From Actinomycetales bacterium (GTDB lineage Bacteria > Actinomycetota > Actinomycetes > Actinomycetales > Microbacteriaceae), in NCBI GenBank assembly GCA_017308515.1, contig JAFKEN010000006.1, positions 168,479 through 232,478 on the forward strand: a stretch of DNA of 64,000 nt. The letters are read 5' to 3'. The notes under the pieces were generated by a model. That model worked only from the letters and a program-made list of their open reading frames with translations. It had not been told where the DNA came from and did not search any database. Positions 37,769 to 45,806 of the stretch are shown here, in pieces. Each line of letters starts with the position of its first letter. Position 1 is the stretch's first letter. The translations under genes were made by a program, and so were the position numbers.

Positions 37769-38758
37769 TCAGAGCGTGAGGGTCGCCTTCGACAGCGCTT
37801 CGGGTCGATCGGGGTCGCGCCCGAGCGCGATCGCGCACTCCAGCGCCAACTGCTGCAGGGGCAGGATTTCGGCGATCGGACGCAGTTCGGGCGCCAGGCG
37901 GCTTCGCGGCGGTGCCACGATCTCGGCACCGCGGGCTCGGCAGGCCGCGAGCAGATCGGCGTCGACGTCTCCCACGGCGATCACGACGACCTTCGGGCCG
38001 ACGAACGCGATCGGGCCGTGGCGGAACTCGGCCGAGCTGTAGGCCAGGGACGGGATCCCGCAGGTCTCCATGATCTTCAGCGCGGCTTCGCGGGCGGTCG
38101 CGAAGCCGAATCCGCGCCCGAGGACGGCGATCGCATCCGCGGAGGTCACCCGATCGACGGCGGACGGCAACCAGGAGTCGTCCTCGAGGATCGCCCCGAG
38201 TTCCGCCGGCAACGCCGTCCAGTCCGTCTCGCGTGCCGGCTCGAGTGCATCGACCAGGCGCCCGAGAGCCACGAGCGTCGCGGTGTAGCTCTTCGTCGCG
38301 GCGACCGCGACCTCTTCGCCGGCGTGCAGCGGCTCGACGCGTTCGGCGGCGTCGGCGAGCGCCGAACCCGGCGCGTTCACGAACGCGATGGTCAGCGCGC
38401 CCACCGCGCGCGCCGACGCGACGCAGGCCGTCAGGTCGGGCGAGGCTCCGCTCTGGCTCGCGGCGAGCACGATGTCGTCGCGTCGCCACGGGGCGCCGTC
38501 GAGCTGCGTGACCACCGAGGGTGCGACGATCGCCAGCGGGAGCCCCAGGCGGGACTCGGCGAGGTACTTGACATGCAGCGCCGCATGGCCGCTGGTGCCG
38601 CGCGCCACGATCTGGAGATGGTCCGGGCGGCGGCCCCGGATCTCGGCGGCGAGGTCGACGGGTCTCGACCGGGCGAGGAGGGCGGACACCAGTCCCGGCT
38701 GCTCGGCGATCTCGCGCCGCATGGCCGAGCCCGCGATCGCGCTCGAGGTGGAGGTCAT
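37769..38758 (-). CDS. SIS-domain sugar-phosphate isomerase/deaminase
   Basis: This 329-residue protein has two SIS domains like the isomerase half of GlmS: GRGTSGHAALHVKYLAE, the phosphosugar loop ASQSGASPD, ATKSYTATL and the C-terminal FRHGPIAFVG. Such stand-alone proteins include glucosamine-6-phosphate deaminase type II, AgaS and FrlB. It lacks the glutaminase domain, so it is not GlmS. Its ATG overlaps the DUF4127 stop. In this locus it would handle a hexosamine-phosphate or related sugar made by the NanE-like enzyme; the exact reaction is inferred. Confidence 0.82.
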   Translation of the reverse strand: MTSTSSAIAGSAMRREIAEQPGLVSALLARSRPVDLAAEIRGRRPDHLQIVARGTSGHAALHVKYLAESRLGLPLAIVAPSVVTQLDGAPWRRDDIVLAASQSGASPDLTACVASARAVGALTIAFVNAPGSALADAAERVEPLHAGEEVAVAATKSYTATLVALGRLVDALEPARETDWTALPAELGAILEDDSWLPSAVDRVTSADAIAVLGRGFGFATAREAALKIMETCGIPSLAYSSAEFRHGPIAFVGPKVVVIAVGDVDADLLAACRARGAEIVAPPRSRLAPELRPIAEILPLQQLALECAIALGRDPDRPEALSKATLTL

Positions 38759-40242
38759 GGCCGCCTCTCATCGGCGAACCGGAGGTCGATCTCGAAGCTG
38801 CGCGACCACGGCAGGCGCGGGACGGGTGGCGGGTCGGGAACCCGAATCCCCAGCGACCGGGCGGCGCGCGGGAGCTCCTCGGCGATCCTCTCCTCCTCGA
38901 GCGCGGTCTCCGTCGAGGGCACGGGATCGATCCGTCCGAGCCGCTCCGTCACGCCGGCGCGCACAATCGCCTGGTAGGCGACATCGTCGAGCAGTCGGCG
39001 CTGCAACGCGCGGCGCCGGGCGGTGAGGTCACGCGTCCCGCGACGATCGCCGACCGCCGCCGCGACCCCGAGTGCGAGCGTGCTGCCGAGCGCGTTTCCG
39101 GCCGTGTTCCACCCGGCGTACGCCGCGAGTCGCTCCAGCGATCCGCGGCGCGCGAGTTCTGCGATGAGGGCCGGGTCGCCGCCGTTGCCGAAGCGCACGT
39201 CGGCGAGCGCCACCGGTGCGCCCGCGGCGAGAGCCTCGTCGACGGCGTCGGCCGTTCGCATCGTCGCCTCCGGGTCGGACACGGCCGTTCCGCCGAAGTG
39301 GTCGCCGCCCGCGGGGTCGGGCGTGTGCACGACGAGCGAGAGGTCGGGAGAGTCGTCGACGGGGGTCGCTCCGACGGCGACGAGCTGCCGCTGCACGGAG
39401 ACGCGCAGCGGCACGTTCTCGTACGAGGGGACGAGTTCGAGCCCCGACTCGTCTCCGACGGTCACGCGGACCCGGATCGGGAGGCCGGCTCTCTGCGCGA
39501 TCACCCGGGCAACAAGGACGGCGCCCGTCTCGTCGGCTCCGGGATAGACGGGGACATCGGTCCCGCGGAGGCGCTGCCAGTAGGCGAGCATCTCCTGCTC
39601 GGCCGATCCCGCCGAGAACTGCGCGGTATCGTCCGCGGTGATCACCAGCGGGTCGACCACGCCGCTCCAGGCGAGCTCGAGCGAGGCGAGGAGGGCGATG
39701 TGGTTGCGCAGACGTCGCGCCGAGTAGTCGTCCCGGATGGTGGCGGGCAGCTCGGGAACCCGGGCGTCCTCTCCGAGCCACTGCCGGTGGACGGCGGCGC
39801 CCAATCGGTGGATCTCGCGACCGTGGTCAGCCCAGTACACCGGTTCCTCGACGGGAGAGTACGAGTCCGTCGCCCGCATCACGAGCGCGACCGCCGCGAT
39901 CGTCCGTTCGGGGCCCGCGAGGCGCAGGTCGCGAAGGACCGCGAGGCGGGCCAGCGCGGCGGCGGGCTCGAGGGAGTCGGTCCGAGCCGGGATCAATCCG
40001 CCGTGCACGAGCGTGTCGAGGGCGATGACGAGGTCGTCGCCCCTCGCCGCGCGGGCGTGCAGCCAGTCGGCGACGGCGGCCGGGTCGGCGGGCTCCCGGA
40101 AGCGCGGCAGGGCGTCGGCGGGCGGCGTCGTGAGCTCGACGCCGGCGATCGCCGCGACATCGGCGACGAGCACGGTGTTGACGGGACGCTCGTCGAGCGG
40201 AAGGAGCGAGATCCCCGGCCCGCGGGTCGACTCAGGTTCCAT
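38755..40242 (-). CDS. DUF4127 protein of unknown function
   Basis: This 495-residue cytoplasmic protein has the DUF4127 start SLLPLDERPVNTVLVADVAAIAG, then VIALDTLVHGGLIPAR, ITADDTAQFSAGSAEQEML, and AYAGWNTAGNALGSTLALG near the end. There is no signal peptide. The conserved Asp, Arg, His and Trp clusters suggest an enzyme but no reaction is known to me. It overlaps the GntR gene by 11 bases and the SIS gene by 4, so all three form one operon. It is a candidate for the missing sugar-processing step of this locus. Confidence 0.8.
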   Translation of the reverse strand: MEPESTRGPGISLLPLDERPVNTVLVADVAAIAGVELTTPPADALPRFREPADPAAVADWLHARAARGDDLVIALDTLVHGGLIPARTDSLEPAAALARLAVLRDLRLAGPERTIAAVALVMRATDSYSPVEEPVYWADHGREIHRLGAAVHRQWLGEDARVPELPATIRDDYSARRLRNHIALLASLELAWSGVVDPLVITADDTAQFSAGSAEQEMLAYWQRLRGTDVPVYPGADETGAVLVARVIAQRAGLPIRVRVTVGDESGLELVPSYENVPLRVSVQRQLVAVGATPVDDSPDLSLVVHTPDPAGGDHFGGTAVSDPEATMRTADAVDEALAAGAPVALADVRFGNGGDPALIAELARRGSLERLAAYAGWNTAGNALGSTLALGVAAAVGDRRGTRDLTARRRALQRRLLDDVAYQAIVRAGVTERLGRIDPVPSTETALEEERIAEELPRAARSLGIRVPDPPPVPRLPWSRSFEIDLRFADERRP

Positions 40243-40969
40243 CGCTGCGACCCGGCCGGACGACCGAGAGTTCGTAGGAGTAGCGGTCGCCCCGGTACAG
40301 GCTCTCGGCGTACTCGACAGCGCGACCGCGGGTGTCGTACCCGGTGCGCTGGACGAGGAACGCCGGGCTGAAGGGAGGAACATGCAGGGCGACCGCGCTG
40401 TCGGGCTCGAGCACGGTCACCTTGATGACCTGGTCCGCGCGTTCCAGGCGCAGCGCGAACTCGCGATCGAGAGTCCGGTAGAGGGAGCCCTCGCCGAGCG
40501 CATCGACCAAGCCGGGAACGAGTGCCTCGGGCAGGTACGAGTCCTCGATGCACATCGGGGCGTCGTCAGCCGTCCTCACGCGTCGGATGTGAACGACCCG
40601 CTCGGCGGGGCTCAGCCCGAGCGCGTACCCGATACGGGCCCCGGCGGGAGCGACGTCGGCGCGCAGATCGAGCGAGCCCGGAGCGAGCCCACGCGCCCGC
40701 ATGTCCTCCGAGAAGGAGGTGAGCTCGAACGACTTGGTGATGGACTTCTCGCTGACGAAGGTCCCCGCACCCTGCACCCGATAGACGACGCCGTCGTGCT
40801 CGAGTTGATCGAGCGCCCGCCGCACGGTCAGGCGGCTGATCTCGAACTCATCCGCGAGTTCGCGCTCGGTCGGGAGCTTCTCGTGCGGACCCAGTCCTCC
40901 GTCGATCACCGCTTCGAGGTGGCGTCGAACGAGATCCGCTTTCGTCACACGGGGAGTGGTCGGGCTCAC
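40232..40969 (-). CDS. GntR/HutC-family regulator with UTRA domain
   Basis: This 245-residue protein has an N-terminal wHTH (KLPTERELADEFEISRLTVRRALDQLEHDGVVYRVQGAGTFVS) and a C-terminal UTRA effector domain (about 90-235). HutC-type regulators usually sense phosphosugars or amino-sugar phosphates. The GTG start is leaderless, with TAGAGT (40976-40981) six bases upstream. Candidate operators at 40989, 41054 and 37678 fit autoregulation and control of both arms of the locus. Confidence 0.9.
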   Translation of the reverse strand: MSPTTPRVTKADLVRRHLEAVIDGGLGPHEKLPTERELADEFEISRLTVRRALDQLEHDGVVYRVQGAGTFVSEKSITKSFELTSFSEDMRARGLAPGSLDLRADVAPAGARIGYALGLSPAERVVHIRRVRTADDAPMCIEDSYLPEALVPGLVDALGEGSLYRTLDREFALRLERADQVIKVTVLEPDSAVALHVPPFSPAFLVQRTGYDTRGRAVEYAESLYRGDRYSYELSVVRPGRSDGT

Positions 40970-40988
40970 GGCGCGACTCTATCAGAAT

Positions 40989-41000
40989 TGGAACGCACCA
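40989..41000. promoter_or_regulatory. Degenerate GntR operator, gntR side
   Basis: TGGAACGCACCA, flanked by AAT/ATT, matches the palindrome at 37678 in both TGG/CCA arms (8 of 12 core bases). It lies just upstream of the gntR -10. Confidence 0.4.
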
Positions 41001-41053
41001 TTCGAGGGTCCGTCGGGCAGGTGATGGCTTCAAATGACGGCAAACGTTCAAAT

Positions 41054-41085
41054 TGGTAGACATCACTCGTCGAAGAGTGCATACT
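41054..41085 (+). promoter_or_regulatory. Sugar ABC operon promoter with overlapping operator
   Basis: TAGACA (41057-41062), 17 bases, CATACT (41080-41085). A second degenerate operator, TGGTAGACATCA (41054-41065, 9 of 12 matches to TGGTATATACCA), covers the -35. Confidence 0.55.
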
Positions 41086-41128
41086 CTGTGCCACCTGCAA
41101 CCGCAACAAGACCTGATTGGAGCACACC

Positions 41129-42415
41129 ATGACCCAGGTGACGAGGATGCGGCGGCCGTTGGTCGCCGCGCTCGCCGGATCGGCCGCGATCGCCCTCGCG
41201 CTGACCGGCTGCACGAACTCCGGCTCGACGGGGGGCCCCGAGGAGGTCACCTTCTCCTACCTCTGGTCCGGCGCCGAGGCCGACGCGATCGAGCAGATCA
41301 TCGCCGACTACAACGCGAGCCAGAGCGATGTGGTGGTGACGGGCATCTCGAGCCCGGACTTCCAGAAGCAGCTGACCTCGATGTCGTCGAGCAACGGCTC
41401 CTTCGACATCTCGGACCACTTCGGCAACGGCGTGGGATCTTGGGCCGCGAAGGGCATCCTCGCCCCGCTCGACGACTACCTGGCCGCGGACGGCGTCGAC
41501 ACGAGCGACTTCATCCCCGCCGCCCTCGACCAGATGACCTACGACGGCAAGATCTACTCGCTGCCGATCGCGGTCCACAGCTTCCAGCTGCTGTACAACA
41601 AGACGCTTCTCGAGGAGGCCGGCGTCGCCGTGCCGACCACCATGAACGAGCTCGCGGCAGCGATCGCGACGCTCACCAAGCAGGATGCCGACGGCACCAT
41701 CACTCAACTCGGGCTCGGTGATCCCTCGCCCTCCACGACCCTCACGACCCTCGGCTACAACTTCGGCGGGGACTGGGATGCCGGCGGAGAGCCCAGCCCG
41801 ACCGAGCCGGGCAACATCGCGGCGCTCCAGTGGTACGTCGACAACATCGTCGACCTGGTCGGTCCCGAGAACCTCGCGACCTTCAACTCGGGCAACGGCG
41901 AGTACATGTCGGCCCAGGATCCGTTCTACGTCGGTCGATTCGCCATGGTCATCGACGGCGAGTGGCGTGCGGCGAACATCCCCGCGACGGCGCCGGACCT
42001 CGACTGGGGTGTGACGGCGATCCCCTACGCGAGCACCGACCTCGAGGACGTCACGCAGCTCACCGCGAGCACGCTCTTCATCCCGGCCAATGCCCGGCAC
42101 AAGGAGGCAGCCGCGAAGTTCCTGGCGTACCTGGTTTCCGACGAGGGGATGACCGCGTTCACGAAGGCGCTCGGCAACCTGCCGTCGCGCACCTCGCTGC
42201 TCGACACCGATGCGTTCGCCGACATCGACCAGTTCGATGTCTGGATGGACGCGCTCAAGAGCCCGAACGTCTTCGCGCTGAGCAGTGCCCCGTACAGTGC
42301 GGAGTACTCGGCGGACCTCGGCACCGCCTTCGGCGACGTGATTCTCGGATCGACGACACCGCAGGAGGCGATGCAGACCGTGCTCGACAACTCTTCCAAC
42401 TACGCGACGGAGTGA
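41129..42415 (+). CDS. Sugar ABC importer substrate-binding lipoprotein (CUT1)
   Basis: This 428-residue family-1 solute-binding protein has a lipoprotein signal (cleavage before Cys in LALTGCTNSG) and typical segments VTFSYLWSGAEADAIEQIIADYN, YSLPIAVHSFQLLYNKTLLEEAGV and ASTLFIPANARHKEAAAKFLAYL. The ATG at 41129 follows a GGAG SD; the upstream TTG at 41117 is less likely. First gene of the uptake arm. It is expected to bind an oligosaccharide or amino sugar. Confidence 0.9.
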   Translation: MTQVTRMRRPLVAALAGSAAIALALTGCTNSGSTGGPEEVTFSYLWSGAEADAIEQIIADYNASQSDVVVTGISSPDFQKQLTSMSSSNGSFDISDHFGNGVGSWAAKGILAPLDDYLAADGVDTSDFIPAALDQMTYDGKIYSLPIAVHSFQLLYNKTLLEEAGVAVPTTMNELAAAIATLTKQDADGTITQLGLGDPSPSTTLTTLGYNFGGDWDAGGEPSPTEPGNIAALQWYVDNIVDLVGPENLATFNSGNGEYMSAQDPFYVGRFAMVIDGEWRAANIPATAPDLDWGVTAIPYASTDLEDVTQLTASTLFIPANARHKEAAAKFLAYLVSDEGMTAFTKALGNLPSRTSLLDTDAFADIDQFDVWMDALKSPNVFALSSAPYSAEYSADLGTAFGDVILGSTTPQEAMQTVLDNSSNYATE

Positions 42416-42425
42416 TCACGGCGCG

Positions 42426-43334
42426 ATGCGCATGACGACGATCCGGCGACGCCGGGCCCTCACGGGCCTGGCGTTCGCCGCGCCGTTCCTGATGGGGTTC
42501 GCGATCTTCATCGCGTACCCCATCGGGGCCTCGGCCTTCTACTCCTTCACCGACTTCAACCTCTTCCAGTCGCCCGATTGGGTGGGGCTGCAGAACTACG
42601 AACGCCTTGCGCAGGACTCGAGCTTCTGGAAGGCCCTCGCGAACACATTCGTTCTGACGGCCACCGGGGTGCCCCTGTCGATCGGCATCGGCATTGCGGG
42701 TGCCCACCTGCTCAACCTGCCGGTGCGCGGGCAGCCGTTGTTCCGCGCACTGGTCTACCTCCCGACGATCGTTCCGGTCGTCGTGGGGGGCTACCTGTGG
42801 CGGTGGATGCTGAACTCGCAGTACGGCTTCATCAACTACTTCCTCGGACTGCTGGGTATCACGGGACCCGGCTGGCTGGTGCAACCCGAGTGGACGAAGC
42901 CGGCGATCGTGCTCATGACCCTCTGGACCGTCGGCGGGACGATGATCATCTACCTCGCGGCGCTCAAGGACGTGCCCGGGGAACTCTACGAGGCCGCCGA
43001 GATCGACGGCGCCGGACCCTTCTCCCGGTTCCTGCACATCACCTGGCCGACGATTTCGCCCGTGACCCTGTTCCAGGTGATCGTCAACGTCATCGCGTGG
43101 CTGCAGATCTTCACCCAGCCCTATCTGCTCGCTCAGACGCGCCTCAACAACGCGTCCTCCGGTCCCGGCGAATCGATGTTGACCTACGCGATGTACCTGT
43201 TCCAGAACGCCTTCTCGTTTCTCAAGATGGGGTACGCGTCGGCCATGGCGTGGATCCTGTTCCTGCTCACCCTCGCGGTCACGCTCGTGATCCTGATCGG
43301 GTCGAGGAGGTGGGTGCATGACGGCGCTCGCTGA
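42426..43334 (+). CDS. Sugar ABC importer permease 1 (MalF type)
   Basis: This 302-residue CUT1 permease has about six helices and the EAA motif EAAEIDGAGPFSRFLHITWPTISP. It starts 10 bases after the binding protein gene; a second ATG lies at 42432. It overlaps the next permease by 17 bases. No ATPase is encoded in this operon, so a shared MsmK/MsiK-type ATPase is probably used. Confidence 0.9.
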   Translation: MRMTTIRRRRALTGLAFAAPFLMGFAIFIAYPIGASAFYSFTDFNLFQSPDWVGLQNYERLAQDSSFWKALANTFVLTATGVPLSIGIGIAGAHLLNLPVRGQPLFRALVYLPTIVPVVVGGYLWRWMLNSQYGFINYFLGLLGITGPGWLVQPEWTKPAIVLMTLWTVGGTMIIYLAALKDVPGELYEAAEIDGAGPFSRFLHITWPTISPVTLFQVIVNVIAWLQIFTQPYLLAQTRLNNASSGPGESMLTYAMYLFQNAFSFLKMGYASAMAWILFLLTLAVTLVILIGSRRWVHDGAR

Positions 43335-44169
43335 GAGCCGGCGGCGGCCGTGGATCCTGCGGCGCCGCACGCGGAGGATCGTGCCGGTCGCGATCCTCGC
43401 CGCGGTGTTCGTCTTCCCCTTCGCGGTGATGCTCTTCACGGCGTTCAAGACACCCGGTGATGTCTTCTCCACGCCCCCGGCGCTGCTCCCCCGCGAATGG
43501 ACGCTCGACAATTTCGCCGAGGCTTTCGATCAGATCCCCTTCTGGCGCTATCTGGCCAACACGCTCTTCGTCTCCGGGATGAGCGTGCTCGGGACGATCG
43601 TCAGCTGCCCGCTCGTCGCCTACGCGACCGCGAAAGTGCGATGGCGCGGTGCCCGCCCGCTGCTCGGCGCCGTCCTGCTCACGATGATGCTGCCGCCGCA
43701 GGTCACGCTCATTCCGGTGTTCCTGATCTGGAACGGGCTCGGGGCGGTCGGCACCTACCTGCCCCTCATCGTGCCGGCGTTCCTCGGAACTCCCTTCCTC
43801 ATCTTCATGATCCGGCAGTTCATGGTCAGCGTCCCCGACGAACTGATCGAAGCCGCGCGTATCGACGGTGCGTCGGAGTTCAGGACCTATGCCCAGATCG
43901 TCCTGCCCATCGCGCGCCCGGCCATCGTGACCGCGGCGGTGTTCCAATTCGTCTGGTCGTGGACGGACTTCCTCAATCCGTTGATCTACCTCGGCGATCC
44001 GGATCAGTACACCCTGTCGATCGGCCTGTACTCGTTCTTCGGCGAGAACGATGTCGCGTGGGGTCCGCTGATGGCGGCCTGCGTCATGTTCACCCTGCCC
44101 GCCGTGGCGATCTTCCTCGTCGGGCAACGGTTCTTCATCGGCGGCGTGAGCGCGGGGGCTCTCAAGTGA
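43318..44169 (+). CDS. Sugar ABC importer permease 2 (MalG type)
   Basis: This 283-residue CUT1 permease has the EAA motif EAARIDGASEFRTYAQIVLPIARP and about six helices. A GGAGG SD lies seven bases before the ATG, inside the end of permease 1. It pairs with permease 1. Its stop overlaps the start of the NanE-like gene (GTGA). Confidence 0.9.
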   Translation: MTALAESRRRPWILRRRTRRIVPVAILAAVFVFPFAVMLFTAFKTPGDVFSTPPALLPREWTLDNFAEAFDQIPFWRYLANTLFVSGMSVLGTIVSCPLVAYATAKVRWRGARPLLGAVLLTMMLPPQVTLIPVFLIWNGLGAVGTYLPLIVPAFLGTPFLIFMIRQFMVSVPDELIEAARIDGASEFRTYAQIVLPIARPAIVTAAVFQFVWSWTDFLNPLIYLGDPDQYTLSIGLYSFFGENDVAWGPLMAACVMFTLPAVAIFLVGQRFFIGGVSAGALK

Positions 44170-44837
44170 ACAACGTTCTGGACGCTCTCCACGGAGGGCT
44201 CGTCGTGTCGTGCCAGGCGGGCGCGGACAGTCCTCTGCGAGACACCTCGACGATCGCGCGCGTCGCCGCGGCGGCGGTGGCCGGTGGGGCGGTCGGATTG
44301 CGCATCGAAGGGCCGGCGGACGTGCGCGCCGTCCGAGCGGAGACAGACCTCCCGATCATCGGCCTCCACAAGATCCGCGGCACGGGGCGAAGTCTTATCA
44401 CCCCCTCGCTCGAGCTCGCGGTTGAGATCGTCGCGGCGGGAGCGTCCATCGTCGCGTTGGAGGTCACCGAGGAACTGAACGGCGCCGACCTGACGCTCCT
44501 CCGGGAGGCGAGCGGCCTCGGGGTGCCGATCATGGCGGATGTCTCCACCCTCGACGAGGGCCTGCGCGCCGCCGAGGCGGGCGCGGATATCGTCGGAACG
44601 ACGCTCTCGGGCTACACCCCTCACTCCCTCGGCGGGGATGAGCCCGACCTCGCTCTCGTCGAGGCGCTCGCCGGGCGCGGGATCCGGACGGTGGCGGAGG
44701 GACGCTACCGAACGCCCGAGCAGGTGAGGTCGGCGTTCGCCGCGGGCGCGGACTTCGTCGTCGTGGGGGGAGCCATCACCGACCCGCTCGCGCTGACCCG
44801 GCGGTTCGCAGCCGCGGCTCCGGGGCGTTCCGCATGA
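44166..44837 (+). CDS. nanE: NanE-like N-acylmannosamine-6-phosphate 2-epimerase, divergent
   Basis: This 223-residue NanE-family TIM barrel keeps LRIEG, the Lys of PIIGLHK, GTTLSGYT and VAEGRYRTPEQ, matching the Arg, Lys and Glu used in catalysis by known NanE. Two substrate-side loops are altered: the usual ALDAT-(K/R)PR segment reads ALEVTEELNG, and the loop after PIIGLHK reads IRGTGRSLITPS. It may therefore act on a sugar phosphate other than ManNAc-6-P. GTG start coupled to the permease and to the ROK kinase downstream. Confidence 0.82.
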   Translation: MNNVLDALHGGLVVSCQAGADSPLRDTSTIARVAAAAVAGGAVGLRIEGPADVRAVRAETDLPIIGLHKIRGTGRSLITPSLELAVEIVAAGASIVALEVTEELNGADLTLLREASGLGVPIMADVSTLDEGLRAAEAGADIVGTTLSGYTPHSLGGDEPDLALVEALAGRGIRTVAEGRYRTPEQVRSAFAAGADFVVVGGAITDPLALTRRFAAAAPGRSA

Positions 44838-45757
44838 GCGTCGTCGTCGGGGTGGATATCGGGGGCACCAAGATCGCGGCCGCCGTGCTCGATGCGGATC
44901 CGGCTCGCGTGGCGCGCGTCCCGACACCCGGCTCACCCGCGGCGATCGTGGCCGCGGTCGCGTCGGTCATCCACGACGTCGCCGAGGAGGCGGAGATCGG
45001 GGCCGTCGGCGTCGGATCGGCCGGCGCGTTCGACCCCCAGGGCCGCGTGGCGAGCGCGACCGACCTGCTGCCGGGCTGGTCCGGTACGCCGCTCGCCACG
45101 CTTCTCGCCGAGACCGTCGACGCGCCCGTGGTCGCGGTCAACGACGTTCACGCGGCGGCCGTGGCCGAAGCGCGACGGGGGGCCGCGGTGGGGGTCTCCT
45201 CGGCGATCGTCGTCGCCATCGGTACCGGCATCGGGGGCGCTGTCGTGCTCGATGGGCGCGTGCTCACCGGAGTTCGCGGCCTCGCCGGGTCGATCGGGCA
45301 CCTCACGGTGCCGGGGTCGGGACGTCGGTGCTCGTGCGGTGCCGTCGGACACGTCGAAGCCATCGCCAGCGGGCCCGCGATGGAGAGTGAATACCTCCGC
45401 CGCGTCGGCGGCGAGCTCCCGCTGCGGTTCGAGGAGATCGCGCGCCTCGCGGAGACAGGCGATGCTGAGGCGGCCGACGTGATCCAGGAGTCGGCGGCCA
45501 TGCTGGGAACGGCTCTCGCGTCGGCCGCCGCGCTCGTCGACCCCGAGATGATCGTGGTCGGCGGAGGAGTGAGCGCCGTCGGTTCTCGGCTGCTCGATCC
45601 GCTGATCGGGGGCTTCCGCTCGGCGGCGCTCCCCGAGCAGCGCGCCGTCCGCGTGGTCGGCGCCGCCTTCGGGGCGAGCGCGACGACCGTCGGTGCCGCG
45701 CTCCTCGCTCGCGACGCGCTCGAGCGTGCCGAACGGGATGTCGGGACCGCGCCGTGA
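44834..45757 (+). CDS. ROK-family sugar kinase
   Basis: This 307-residue ROK kinase has the phosphate loop VGVDIGGTKIAAAV, GVGSAG, the catalytic Asp region VVAVNDVHAAAVAEA and IGTGIGGAVV. The zinc motif reads CSCGAVGHVE where most ROK proteins have CxCGxxGCxE, so the third Cys is His. It has no DNA-binding domain, so it is a kinase, probably for an acylhexosamine imported by the adjacent transporter. It overlaps the NanE-like gene by 4 bases and ends the operon. Confidence 0.87.
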   Translation: MSVVVGVDIGGTKIAAAVLDADPARVARVPTPGSPAAIVAAVASVIHDVAEEAEIGAVGVGSAGAFDPQGRVASATDLLPGWSGTPLATLLAETVDAPVVAVNDVHAAAVAEARRGAAVGVSSAIVVAIGTGIGGAVVLDGRVLTGVRGLAGSIGHLTVPGSGRRCSCGAVGHVEAIASGPAMESEYLRRVGGELPLRFEEIARLAETGDAEAADVIQESAAMLGTALASAAALVDPEMIVVGGGVSAVGSRLLDPLIGGFRSAALPEQRAVRVVGAAFGASATTVGAALLARDALERAERDVGTAP

Positions 45758-45794
45758 TCCAACGCCGGGTCGGCGCGCGACTCGCGCCGCGGGT

Positions 45795-45800
45795 TAGCGT
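45795..45800 (+). promoter_or_regulatory. -10 box TAGCGT, leaderless dehydrogenase gene
   Basis: TAGCGT lies six bases before GTG at 45807. Confidence 0.5.
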
Positions 45801-45806
45801 GATGCC

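Noticed and set aside
37769-38758. Glutamine-fructose-6-phosphate aminotransferase (GlmS)
   Set aside because: Only the SIS isomerase half is present; the N-terminal Cys glutaminase domain is missing and the ORF starts cleanly after a coupled upstream gene.
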